Part shown: one piece after another, positions 1 through 8,196 of the stretch
How the letters are laid out: each line of letters begins with the position of its first letter
Position numbering within the stretch: the stretch's first letter is position 1
Assembly (NCBI RefSeq): GCF_005518135.1
Contig: NZ_SULI01000012.1
Span: 1 to 64,000, forward strand
Direction of reading: 5' to 3'
Length of the DNA stretch: 64,000 bases
Origin: Shimia litoralis
Lineage (GTDB): Bacteria; Pseudomonadota; Alphaproteobacteria; Rhodobacterales; Rhodobacteraceae
The notes under the pieces: model-generated
Told to the model about the DNA's origin: nothing
Database searches by the model: none
What the model saw: the letters and a program-made list of their open reading frames with translations, nothing else
Position numbers and translations under genes: made by a program

Positions 1-18
1 ACATAAACCAGATGCATC

Positions 19-918
19 TTAGCCAAGCCGCAAACCTGTCCTAAAAAGCAGGACCACTTCATTCATCAACTTGCCACGGTCCGTCGTAAAGTCGTGCAAC
101 CCCGTTCCAAAACAAACGATACAATCAGATTGCGCAATCAACTCATAAGCTGCGGGCGTGGAAAGTGTCCCGAAGATATCGATGTTATACGGATGATCCC
201 TAAATAGTCCTTTGGCCTTCAACGTTGTCGCAAGCGGGGCCTCAAGCCGATCAGCCAGCTTAATCAACTGGTCGCGCGCTCCAACGGCCCCGCCACCCGC
301 CAATATCAATGGTCGACGCGCAGACGCGATCATACCGATGGCTTCGTCCAGAATATCGCCTTGGGCAACCCCCCCCGGTGCGGTGAATACGTCAAGCACC
401 TGAAGCTCGTGCGTCACCTCCTGCCACATAAAGTCAGACGGCATATTCAAAACGACAGGGCGACGTTCGACTTGTGCTCGATAAAAGGCCCGCGCAACAT
501 CCATGCCAACCGTGTCGGGCGTCCGAACTTGCTCGAAACCGGCTCCGGTTGCTTTAACCAGTTCGCGTTGATCGATACCTTGAAGATGCCGCGGGTTGGC
601 GACAGGTGTATCCCCCGCAAGCAAAACCATCGGAATATGCCCCCTTGCGCCCTCCGTCAGCGCCGTGATGCAATTGGTCAGTGCAGGGCCATGCGTCACT
701 GTGGCGACGCCTATTTTACCTGCAACGTGGGCATGCGCCAACGCCATCAGTACCGAGCTGCCCTCGTGCGCGGCAGGAACGAACCGGCCGCCACAGTCCC
801 GCACAAAACTGTCGACCATGAACAGATTGGCGTCGCCCATCAATCCAAACATCGTATCGACGCCGTGCTCGCTTACCGCGCGGGCAATAGATTGATAGAC
901 ATGCATTTGGCTTTTCAT
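19..918 (-). CDS. ThDP-dependent enzyme, acetolactate-synthase-like, C-terminally truncated
   Basis: The 299 residues cover the PYR domain (about 1-170), including the conserved glutamate in AAHEGS that activates ThDP, and the central domain (about 190-290, LILAGGGAVG). A full family member has about 550 residues. The C-terminal ThDP-binding domain with its GDG...N motif is absent, because a TAA stop follows a tail (LLFRTGLRLG) unlike the family. The gene is therefore truncated or frameshifted, or the sequence at the window edge is wrong. The start is the ATG at 918, preceded by GGAGA; an upstream in-frame extension is unlikely. Substrate unknown. It lies upstream of, and in the same direction as nothing obviously related, so no pathway can be assigned. 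Confidence 0.7.
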   Translation of the reverse strand: MKSQMHVYQSIARAVSEHGVDTMFGLMGDANLFMVDSFVRDCGGRFVPAAHEGSSVLMALAHAHVAGKIGVATVTHGPALTNCITALTEGARGHIPMVLLAGDTPVANPRHLQGIDQRELVKATGAGFEQVRTPDTVGMDVARAFYRAQVERRPVVLNMPSDFMWQEVTHELQVLDVFTAPGGVAQGDILDEAIGMIASARRPLILAGGGAVGARDQLIKLADRLEAPLATTLKAKGLFRDHPYNIDIFGTLSTPAAYELIAQSDCIVCFGTGLHDFTTDRGKLMNEVVLLFRTGLRLG

Positions 919-1111
919 CGGTGTGTTCTCCTGTCGCGATTTCAAACCAGATATCTGATAATAGATGCGTAAAGGGCGCGTTGTTCGCGCTAGCAAAAGA
1001 GAGTTTGCGGAATTTCCGCGCAATACCACTCATTCATGCGGCATTTTCACAACGAACCCCACCTACGAGCCAAACCACAGACGGGCTGGGCGGTCACCTA
1101 AGCCAACCACC

Positions 1112-2203
1112 CTATTTTTTGTCACCAGAAAGACCAAACGCTTTGCGATACTTAGGTATGAACAACGCGCTCCCCTTCATCTTGCGGGTGATCCAGTCAC
1201 CCACGGTCAAGAAGAGCCAACTGTTGCCAACTACCGGTCCAAGCGGCACCAAGATCGGCGGCAACTTCCATGGCGTGTAAGCCTTTTGCTCTTCAACAGG
1301 TCCACCGCCCAGAACCCGCTTCAAGGTCTTAACAAGCCATGGGGTCTGTCGGGAAATCGCGACAATCGTCATACCATCGCCTAGGTCTGCGATATCTCCG
1401 GCAACGAAGACGTTCGAAAGTCCCGCAGGGCGCATCCAGCGGTCGGTCTTGACCCGGCCAGACGGACCAAATGCGACGCCCGGCAAAGCTTCGAGCAACT
1501 TTGATTGTGGTTTTGATCCAATCACGGGGAACACAAGATCGGCTGATATTACCCGCCCGTCGGCCAAGGCAACCGAACCGTTGAAGGGCATGTCTACACT
1601 CTGCAAATCTTGCGCTTTTTGTCCAAAAACAATGGAAACTCCAAGGTGCTCAAGCTTGCGTTTGAGCTGATCTCCCAACCGAGCCGGATACATCGGAAAC
1701 AACCTGTCATCCGACGAAATCAACGTCACGTCCTTGCTCGGGTGCGCCGATGCAATTTCCCCAGCAAGCTCCGTACCAACGGCACCGGCCCCAACGATGG
1801 CGACCGACTTCGCCTCGGTCAATTGCGCACTTACCTGTGCGCTGGCTTGACGAAAATCATCGATGCTTTGGCCCGCTGGTTTAAACGGAGCCGCATAGGA
1901 CGATCCTGTGGCGACGACGATGACATCAGCCGGATACACCGCCCCGTTTTCCAAAGTGACATCAGACTGCGATATCGACACAGCACGTCCACGAACCACT
2001 TGGCCCTCGGTCAGCAAATGATCATAGGGCAGGATGATTTGATCCAACAGCGTCGTATCAACAATGGCGCGAATGGCTGCAGGCGGCATGACAAAAGCCT
2101 CGCGTTGCTCAATCAGCGTCACATCGGCATGCGCATCCAGTTCCTTGGCCACCTCAAATCCAACATACCCCCCACCAACGATGACGATTTTCTTTCTGAC
2201 CAT
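1112..2203 (-). CDS. FAD-dependent pyridine nucleotide oxidoreductase (FSP1/NDH-2-like)
   Basis: A 363-residue two-dinucleotide-binding flavoprotein. The N-terminal FAD Rossmann motif is VGGGYVGFEVA near residue 8; the second, NAD(P)H-binding motif is VGAGAVGTELAGE near 137; the FAD-contacting VFVAGDIAD lies near 265. It has no CxxxxC redox disulfide, so it belongs with the AIF/FSP1/type II NADH dehydrogenase group, whose members reduce quinones or similar acceptors. The C-terminus (LFIPKYRKAFGLSG) resembles the short amphipathic tail of this group. An HxlR regulator is divergent 86 bp upstream, suggesting redox- or quinone-responsive control, which is inference. Confidence 0.8.
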   Translation of the reverse strand: MVRKKIVIVGGGYVGFEVAKELDAHADVTLIEQREAFVMPPAAIRAIVDTTLLDQIILPYDHLLTEGQVVRGRAVSISQSDVTLENGAVYPADVIVVATGSSYAAPFKPAGQSIDDFRQASAQVSAQLTEAKSVAIVGAGAVGTELAGEIASAHPSKDVTLISSDDRLFPMYPARLGDQLKRKLEHLGVSIVFGQKAQDLQSVDMPFNGSVALADGRVISADLVFPVIGSKPQSKLLEALPGVAFGPSGRVKTDRWMRPAGLSNVFVAGDIADLGDGMTIVAISRQTPWLVKTLKRVLGGGPVEEQKAYTPWKLPPILVPLGPVVGNSWLFLTVGDWITRKMKGSALFIPKYRKAFGLSGDKK

Positions 2204-2289
2204 GACGGCACCTGCTGCTTGCTTATGTTGTCATCCCTAGGTAAATTTGCATGGCCCAAACAACAAGTACGATCATCTAGGATACTGTA

Positions 2290-2637
2290 ATGGAAATATC
2301 TGGACCGGATAAAAATTGTGTCGTCGAGACATTGATTTCCGCGATTTCTGGTCGCTGGAAGTTGTTGATTTTGTTTTGGCTTTCTCAGGATTCCTATCGT
2401 TTCAACCAACTTCAACGGAATTTGGGAAACATCACGCACCGGACCCTGACACGTCAACTGACCGAGCTACAGGAGGCCGGCTTTGTCTCTCGGCAAGACT
2501 TCAAGACAATTCCACCACATGTCGAGTACAGCCTCACACCCTTGGGGCACAGCTTGGGGCCCTTGCTCCAGGCGATGCACGAATGGGCGGAAGCCAACGC
2601 CGACAAAATGCCTGAACCATCACCCAAAGCTGGATAG
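2290..2637 (+). CDS. HxlR-family winged-helix transcriptional regulator
   Basis: A 115-residue protein with one HxlR-type winged helix. ISGRWKLLILFWL is followed by RFNQLQRNLGNIT, the recognition-helix segment HRTLTRQLTELQ and the wing VEYSLTPLGHSL. Family members sense reactive electrophiles, quinones or oxidants, often through an N-terminal cysteine; there is one here at about residue 10 (KNCVVETL). It is divergent from the FAD oxidoreductase at 1112-2203, which is the likely target. The family call is firm; the ligand is not known. Confidence 0.88.
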   Translation: MEISGPDKNCVVETLISAISGRWKLLILFWLSQDSYRFNQLQRNLGNITHRTLTRQLTELQEAGFVSRQDFKTIPPHVEYSLTPLGHSLGPLLQAMHEWAEANADKMPEPSPKAG

Positions 2638-2717
2638 CTGTCGCGAGGGAGACGACAACGCATTCAACTTGCAGCCCGACCATCCATAGGCGAGGCACGG
2701 CCGGTGGTCATCCGTGC

Positions 2718-3401
2718 CTAATAGAGGAACGGCACGAACTTTGCCGTTTTCTTGGCATAGACGCGGAATTCATCCCCATAGCGATCCGCAAGATACGCAT
2801 CAAGCGGTGGGATATGGTAGAATATGAACAAATACGTCATCAATGCAGGGATCGAGAACGCCCAAATCGATGCCGCTAGAATGGCCCATCCGGTGAACAA
2901 TATGCTGTCGCCGAAATAGTTGATATGCATCGCATACCCAAACAATCCGCCCGTATAACAACGCCCTTTTGAAGCTGGACGTTTTTTCCACCGGCGGCGC
3001 TGAAGTTCGGAAGCCGTATTCAGAAAAGATCCGATTCCCAAAAGCGCAAGGCCAACACCGTCCCACACGCCAAACGGTGTGGCCTTCCCAGAAATCACCC
3101 CGGCGCCCAAAAGCAGGAAGCCGATCTCGAAGATCGCGATGAAAGCGGTCAACCCCAGCCCTTCAGACAAGGCGACCTTACGCTGCAACAACACGAACAG
3201 GGTGATCATGTGGCGCAGCCAATACAACACTGCCGCGGTGGCCAACACTTTGGCGCGTATCGGGTCGGGCCACACGATCCCACCAAAGGCCAGCCACAGA
3301 CAGATCGTTACGACACAGCCGTGTAAGACGGCAAAGATCACCTTGATCCCAACAGAATTGTCATGCGCGCGGTCCACCCCGCCATACTTGGTTGTCATCA
3401 T
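2718..3401 (-). CDS. DUF1295/isoprenylcysteine methyltransferase-like membrane protein
   Basis: About 227 residues with roughly six hydrophobic segments. The C-terminal block has the ICMT/DUF1295 pattern: YAMHINYFGDSILFTGWA, then IPPLDAYLADRYGDEFRVY, ending VPFLY. Related proteins are membrane methyltransferases or steroid-reductase-like enzymes; the substrate of this branch is unknown. The run GTG-ATG-ATG makes the exact start uncertain; I chose the first ATG. It lies downstream of the DUF2269 gene (gap about 30 bp), probably in one transcript controlled by the divergent TetR regulator. Confidence 0.7.
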   Translation of the reverse strand: MMTTKYGGVDRAHDNSVGIKVIFAVLHGCVVTICLWLAFGGIVWPDPIRAKVLATAAVLYWLRHMITLFVLLQRKVALSEGLGLTAFIAIFEIGFLLLGAGVISGKATPFGVWDGVGLALLGIGSFLNTASELQRRRWKKRPASKGRCYTGGLFGYAMHINYFGDSILFTGWAILAASIWAFSIPALMTYLFIFYHIPPLDAYLADRYGDEFRVYAKKTAKFVPFLY

Positions 3402-3433
3402 CACACACTTTCGCTTCGGGTCGTCGCTGTTCC

Positions 3434-3904
3434 TCAGAACGGCTTAAAGACCATAAGGACCAGCGCCGCGACGCTCATCACTAACGCCGCACCTCCTATG
3501 GGCGCTGCTTTGGCAAACGTAATTTCATAACAGGTCGGCAGGCGCATAAGTTTCCCAAGTGATGCCTGTTGCGCGATATCTAGCAACCGTCGCTCGAAAC
3601 GATCCCCCACCAGAAAGGCGGCGCAAAGTGCCATGCTTAGAGCGATCGATAACGACAGCCAGCCCGTCCACACGTCATACCCCAATAGCTTGACCATCCA
3701 CAGACCTGAGACCGGAATGACCAACAATGATGGACCCATCATGAGTAAGTTGACGCTGGAAATTACCTGTAACAACGCCGTCGCCTCAGTCGGGGGCAAT
3801 CGGCGCGCGTGAGAATGGATAACGCCGTTTATGATAGTCGCTCCGACCATCAGGATCACGGATAAGATGTGAACAAGTTTCACAGAAAAGAGTAGATCAG
3901 GCAT
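3434..3904 (-). CDS. DUF2269-type integral membrane protein
   Basis: A 156-residue protein with four hydrophobic segments (near 5-25, 50-70, 77-97 and 130-152). The pattern LLFSVKLVHILSVILMVG, with a conserved histidine in the first helix, is typical of DUF2269 predicted membrane proteins. Function unknown. The start is taken at the ATG; an in-frame TTG 24 bases upstream lacks a ribosome-binding site. It is divergent from a TetR regulator and followed by the DUF1295 protein. Confidence 0.65.
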   Translation of the reverse strand: MPDLLFSVKLVHILSVILMVGATIINGVIHSHARRLPPTEATALLQVISSVNLLMMGPSLLVIPVSGLWMVKLLGYDVWTGWLSLSIALSMALCAAFLVGDRFERRLLDIAQQASLGKLMRLPTCYEITFAKAAPIGGAALVMSVAALVLMVFKPF

Positions 3905-4003
3905 GACATCGCCAATTTTTTCGACCAACCGGACTATTTAATCATCTATGGACCCTTCTTGGCATTCATGTCAATCTTATCTAGACCAAACGGACGAAAT
4001 AAA

Positions 4004-4480
4004 ATGCCGAAAATTGTCGACCACCAAGCCCACAGTCAGGATTTAGCCCAGCGGGCCGCGAAGTACTTCTCGGATCACGGGTATGCAGGGACCAGTATGC
4101 GCAAGGTTGCCTCATATTTGGGGGTCTCGAAAAGCGCGCTCTATCACTACTTCCCCACCAAAGAAGACCTATTCCTGGCCTGTACCAGACAAATTTTGAC
4201 AGGATTTGACGCCAATTTTGTCGATCCGAACCTGTCCGAGCAAGAGAACCTAGAGCGGCTGGCGGATGCTTTACGTCAAAACTTTGCGTCCGAGATGGCG
4301 CTGGTCTTTGACTATCTGCGTGGCAAAAACCGAGCTGAAATTGCGGGGGACGAGGCCATGCAAGTCGCCATCGCCGCCTTTCGCAACATCGTCGCAAACA
4401 TCGTCGGCGATGATAACGCAGAAGAGGCATTGGCCCAAATGTTCGGCAAGTTGATGCTAGAGTACATTTCCGGCAAGTAG
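4004..4480 (+). CDS. TetR-family transcriptional regulator
   Basis: About 158 residues. The N-terminal TetR helix-turn-helix reads AAKYFSDHGYAGTSMRKVA, then GVSKSALYHYFPTKEDLF, all canonical. The C-terminal ligand domain is shorter than average for TetR but the protein ends naturally. In-frame ATGs at 3959 and 3968 would add 12-15 residues; the start used here fits the family better. It is divergent from the DUF2269-DUF1295 pair, so local control of those membrane proteins is the simplest inference. The ligand is unknown. Confidence 0.85.
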   Translation: MPKIVDHQAHSQDLAQRAAKYFSDHGYAGTSMRKVASYLGVSKSALYHYFPTKEDLFLACTRQILTGFDANFVDPNLSEQENLERLADALRQNFASEMALVFDYLRGKNRAEIAGDEAMQVAIAAFRNIVANIVGDDNAEEALAQMFGKLMLEYISGK

Positions 4481-4616
4481 CCCTGTGCTGGGCTGTGGCC
4501 TGACCCAGTCGGAATGGCGTCCGAATGAACAACGTTGGAGCATCAGAAATGGCCCATTAAACCGCGCAGATGTCGAAGACCCTGCGCGGGATCAAATCCG
4601 TAAGAACGTCACTGCC

Positions 4617-5762
4617 CTAGACAATCTCAAGCAACAAGCGACGCGTATTTTCCGCCGTCATCGTCACCGGATTCCCGCCAGTGCTTAGATCATCCAGAGC
4701 CCCTTGAACAATACGGTCAATATCAGGGGCATCAATGCCAAGAGCCGTCAGAGACTTGGGAATCCCAAGAGACGCGTTCAGATCATCCACATACGTGCAG
4801 AACCCGTCAAAGCCCCCGTCGATGCCGAGATAATTCGCAGCTTGACCCATGACGTGTTCAATTTCTGGTTTGTTGAACTGGAGAACGGCGGGCATGCACA
4901 CTGCGTTTGTTGTGCCATGGTGTGTGTGGTACATCGCGCCAATAGGATGCGACAATGCATGTATCGCACCCAACCCCTTTTGGAAGGCTGTTGCCCCCAT
5001 CGAAGCCGCCGACATCATATGTGCCCGCGCTTCGATATCGCCACCATCTGCATACGCGCGTGGCAAATACTCTTTCACCAACCGCATCCCCTCTAGGGCC
5101 ATCCCCTGAGACATCGGGTGATAATGCGGTGAACAGAATGCTTCGACGCAATGGGCAAAGGCATCAAGTCCGGTCCCTGCGGTAATAAACTTGGGCATTC
5201 CGACCGTAAGTTCGGGATCGCAGATCACGACGCTTGGCAAAAACTTGGGGTGGAAAATGATCTTTTTCTGTTCTGTCACCGAGTTTGTAATGACAGACGC
5301 ACGCCCCACTTCAGAACCCGTGCCCGCCGTTGTTGGCACAGCAACAATCGGCGCGATCGCATCTGCGTCCGCACGCATCCACCAGTCACCAATATCCTCG
5401 AAATCCCACAGGGGGCGCGTCTGCCCAGCGAGGAACGCCACCAATTTCCCCAAGTCCAGCCCGGCCCCACCTCCGAACGCGATCACACCATCATGGTTGC
5501 CGTCTTTGAACACCTTTACACCGGAGGCTGCATTCTTTTCGTTCGGGTTCGGGTCCACATCCGCAAAAATCGCCCGTCCAAGGCCGGCTGCCTCAAGCAA
5601 ATCAAGCGTCTTGGTGGTGATCTCCATGTGTGCCAGGCCGCGGTCGGTGACAAGCAAGGGGTTGCGAATTCCGGCCGAAGCACATGCGTCTGCAATTTCC
5701 GAAATACGGCCTGCACCGAAACGGATGGAAGTGGGGTAAGACCAGTTGGCGGTAATGGACAT
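4617..5762 (-). CDS. Iron-containing (group III) alcohol dehydrogenase
   Basis: A 381-residue Fe-ADH. The NAD-binding GGGAGLDLGK lies near residue 97 and PTTAGTGSEVG near 143. Metal ligands are visible in GTGLDAFAHCVEAF (Asp and His, near 200), ALSHPIGAMYHTHHG (near 265) and the following His. Family members reduce or oxidise small aldehydes and alcohols with NAD(P). It is the last gene after phnW-phnA-phnY-pbfA-eamA-GS, all on this strand. A phosphonate-linked aldehyde or alcohol such as phosphonoacetaldehyde or 2-hydroxyethylphosphonate is therefore plausible. That substrate is inference only. Confidence 0.85.
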   Translation of the reverse strand: MSITANWSYPTSIRFGAGRISEIADACASAGIRNPLLVTDRGLAHMEITTKTLDLLEAAGLGRAIFADVDPNPNEKNAASGVKVFKDGNHDGVIAFGGGAGLDLGKLVAFLAGQTRPLWDFEDIGDWWMRADADAIAPIVAVPTTAGTGSEVGRASVITNSVTEQKKIIFHPKFLPSVVICDPELTVGMPKFITAGTGLDAFAHCVEAFCSPHYHPMSQGMALEGMRLVKEYLPRAYADGGDIEARAHMMSAASMGATAFQKGLGAIHALSHPIGAMYHTHHGTTNAVCMPAVLQFNKPEIEHVMGQAANYLGIDGGFDGFCTYVDDLNASLGIPKSLTALGIDAPDIDRIVQGALDDLSTGGNPVTMTAENTRRLLLEIV

Positions 5763-5862
5763 CGTGTTAAGCCCTATTCATTTGGTGGATTTCTGACAAA
5801 CAGCTTTGCCAGTGTTCGGTTAAAAATCTTGGGATCGCGACCCACGTTTTGGATCAGGGACC

Positions 5863-7227
5863 CTAGGCCCGTTCAAAACCGCGTGCGATTTCCCAATCAG
5901 TCACGACGCGATCAAACTCTTCCTGCTCCCATTCCGCCGCACGCGTATAGTGGTCGATAACGTCATCCCCCATAGCCTCACGAAGAAATGACGAGTTGCG
6001 CAAGGTCTCGGTGGCTTTTCGCAGCGTCTGTGGGATGTCGCCCGCTTTGGCGTCCTCATACACGTCGCCAGTTGTGGGTGGTGCAAGCTCCAACTGATCC
6101 TCGATCCCTTTTATTCCAGCGGCCAGCATCGCGGCCTGAGCAAGATAAGGATTCAAATCAGAGCCGCCGATGCGACATTCCACGCGCACCCCTTTGGTTC
6201 CTTCGCCACACAGCCGAAACCCGGCGGTTCTGTTATCTACAGACCAAACCGTTTTGGTTGGGGCAAACGTACCTTTGGAAAACCGCTTATAGCTATTTAC
6301 GTAGGGGGCCAGAAAATAGGTGTAATCAGGGGCGTATTTGATGAGGCCCGCCATATAATGCCCCATCAACTTGGACATCCCAAGTTTGGCGGATGCATCC
6401 ACGAAAACCGGGGCACCATCTTTCCAAAGCGATTGATGGACGTGACTCGAGGACCCCACGCGATCATGATGCCATTTGGGCAAGAAGGTTGCCGCGTGGC
6501 CGTGTTGCCATGCGATTTCCTTGATGGCGTGCTTGGCGATGGAATGAAAATCCGCGCAGTCCAATGCTGGTGAATAGCGGATGTTCAATTCTTCCTGACC
6601 TGCTTCGGCCTCGCCCTTGGTGTTTTCAATCGGCAATCCGGCCGCAAAAAGATGGTTACGGATTGGTCGCATCACGCCTTCTTCTTTGGTGGTTTGAAAG
6701 ATGTGATAGTCTTCGTTGTATCCGCTCACCGGTTGCAAATTGCGGAACCCATCTTTGCGGATGTCGTCATAGCTTTTGTCGAACAGAAAAAACTCGAGCT
6801 CGGTCGCCATTTTGGCCTCAAAGCCCAAGGCGTCTAATCGAGCAATCTGCTTTTGGAGTATCGCTCGGGGCGCGTGTGGCACAGGTGCGTGCGTGTGGTG
6901 ATCCAGCACGTCACACAAAACCATGACGGTCCCTTCCAACCAAGGGACAGGCCGGATCGTCCCAAGGTCCGGCTTCATCACATAATCGCCATACCCCGTT
7001 TCCCAACTGGTCGAAGCATATCCGTCAGGCGTCGCCATTTCCAAATCGGTGGCCAGCAAATAGTTACAGCAATGGGTTTCATTATATGACGTTTCCACAA
7101 AGTTGACTGCGTGAAACCGCTTGCCCATCAACCGCCCTTGCATGTCGACAAAGCACACCAGAACCGTATCAGTTTTTCCTGCAGAGACGGCGGATTTCAG
7201 ATCATCAAAACTAAGTGTTCCAGACAT
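5863..7227 (-). CDS. Glutamine synthetase family protein (gamma-glutamyl ligase-like)
   Basis: A 454-residue GS-fold enzyme. The N-terminal beta-grasp segment reads FVDMQGRLMGKRF. The catalytic domain has ATELEFFLF (metal ligand Glu), EAEAGQEELNIRY, the ATP-loop HHDRVGSSSHVHQSLW, and NRTAGFRLCGEG...RVECRIGGSDLNPYL. This matches GlnA-like gamma-glutamylpolyamine or gamma-glutamylamine ligases better than housekeeping GlnA: there is no adenylylation-loop tyrosine motif that I can recognise. The substrate may be an amine; beside AEP genes, an aminophosphonate is an attractive but untested candidate. It starts 130 bp after the EamA gene. Confidence 0.8.
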   Translation of the reverse strand: MSGTLSFDDLKSAVSAGKTDTVLVCFVDMQGRLMGKRFHAVNFVETSYNETHCCNYLLATDLEMATPDGYASTSWETGYGDYVMKPDLGTIRPVPWLEGTVMVLCDVLDHHTHAPVPHAPRAILQKQIARLDALGFEAKMATELEFFLFDKSYDDIRKDGFRNLQPVSGYNEDYHIFQTTKEEGVMRPIRNHLFAAGLPIENTKGEAEAGQEELNIRYSPALDCADFHSIAKHAIKEIAWQHGHAATFLPKWHHDRVGSSSHVHQSLWKDGAPVFVDASAKLGMSKLMGHYMAGLIKYAPDYTYFLAPYVNSYKRFSKGTFAPTKTVWSVDNRTAGFRLCGEGTKGVRVECRIGGSDLNPYLAQAAMLAAGIKGIEDQLELAPPTTGDVYEDAKAGDIPQTLRKATETLRNSSFLREAMGDDVIDHYTRAAEWEQEEFDRVVTDWEIARGFERA

Positions 7228-7356
7228 ATTTTTTCCATTTGCAGGAGGGCGATTATTCGAAACCCTCAGTTTGAAGTTATGCCTACAGAAACAAGGGCTG
7301 TGGGCTTTGTCGAGATAATTCTAAGACTCCGAGTATTCTTTTGAGACGCGCCTTGG

Positions 7357-8196
7357 TCAGCCCACCATCGCAATAATTCCAATTCCAATAACCACAACGA
7401 TTGCGGCCACCAAGCGCTTGTTTGCAGGGCCTTCACGAAACCAGATAACGCCGATCAACGCGGCAAAGATCACGGACGTCTCTCGAAGAGCCGAGATAAT
7501 ACCAAGAGGCGCAAGTGTCTTGGCATAGAGCACCAAGGCGTACGCCAACCCCGAAATCGCACCGCCTGCAAACCCCATGACGACCGTTCGCATCGACACA
7601 GCACGCAAGCGTTCAAACCGCGTGCAAAAAATGTAAATTGCGACGAATATTTCGGCCACAAAAAGCCACCCAATATACCCGAGCGGGTTGCCGGAAATCC
7701 GAATGCCAACGCCATCAACCAAAGAATACGCGGTCACAGAAATTGCGACCCCGACCGCAGTGACAATTGCAATGGGGGACAACGTGCCATCAAAGACCCC
7801 CCCTGCCAAAATCATGATCCCACCAGACACTGTCAGGATGCCTACCCACGCCAGCAACGGGAGGGTTTCGCCAATCCAGATTTGAGATCCCAGCGCAATC
7901 AGAACCGGGGCCAACCCTCTGGCAATCGGATACACCAAACTAAAATCGCCCACCTTGTAGGCGCTGTTCAGGAGATAATAGTATCCCCAGTGGATCACGG
8001 TTGACGCGACAATGAACGGCACGGTTTCAATAGGCGGCAATGGCACGGCGGCGACCACCAATAGCCCCGGAACAACATGCCCAAGAGAAATTAGACCTAG
8101 GACTACGGCTTTGTCAGCTGCGCCTTTTACCAGAGCATTCCAAACTGCATGCAAAAGCGCTGCGGCCAAGACAACAAGGCCAACCCCAAGCGTCAC
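7357..8196 (-). CDS. EamA/DMT-superfamily transporter
   Basis: A 279-residue protein with about ten hydrophobic helices in two EamA halves. It begins with the typical AALLHAVWNALVKGA motif and has the second-half SLVDGVGIR and FAALIGVIWF patterns. DMT proteins move metabolites across the inner membrane, often as exporters. Its start overlaps the pbfA stop by four bases (ATGA), so it is translationally coupled to the AEP catabolic genes. The cargo could be an intermediate, amine or amino acid of that pathway, which is inference. Confidence 0.82.
   Translation of the reverse strand: MTLGVGLVVLAAALLHAVWNALVKGAADKAVVLGLISLGHVVPGLLVVAAVPLPPIETVPFIVASTVIHWGYYYLLNSAYKVGDFSLVYPIARGLAPVLIALGSQIWIGETLPLLAWVGILTVSGGIMILAGGVFDGTLSPIAIVTAVGVAISVTAYSLVDGVGIRISGNPLGYIGWLFVAEIFVAIYIFCTRFERLRAVSMRTVVMGFAGGAISGLAYALVLYAKTLAPLGIISALRETSVIFAALIGVIWFREGPANKRLVAAIVVVIGIGIIAMVG

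Noticed and set aside
2231-2280. Repeated TCATC/CTAG sequences between the FAD oxidoreductase and HxlR genes
   Set aside because: The copies are short and imperfect, so I could not define an operator with confidence.
2694-2718. GGCACGG/CCGTGCC hairpin between HxlR and DUF1295 genes
   Set aside because: A seven-base stem with a long loop and no T-tract; possible but too weak to call a terminator.
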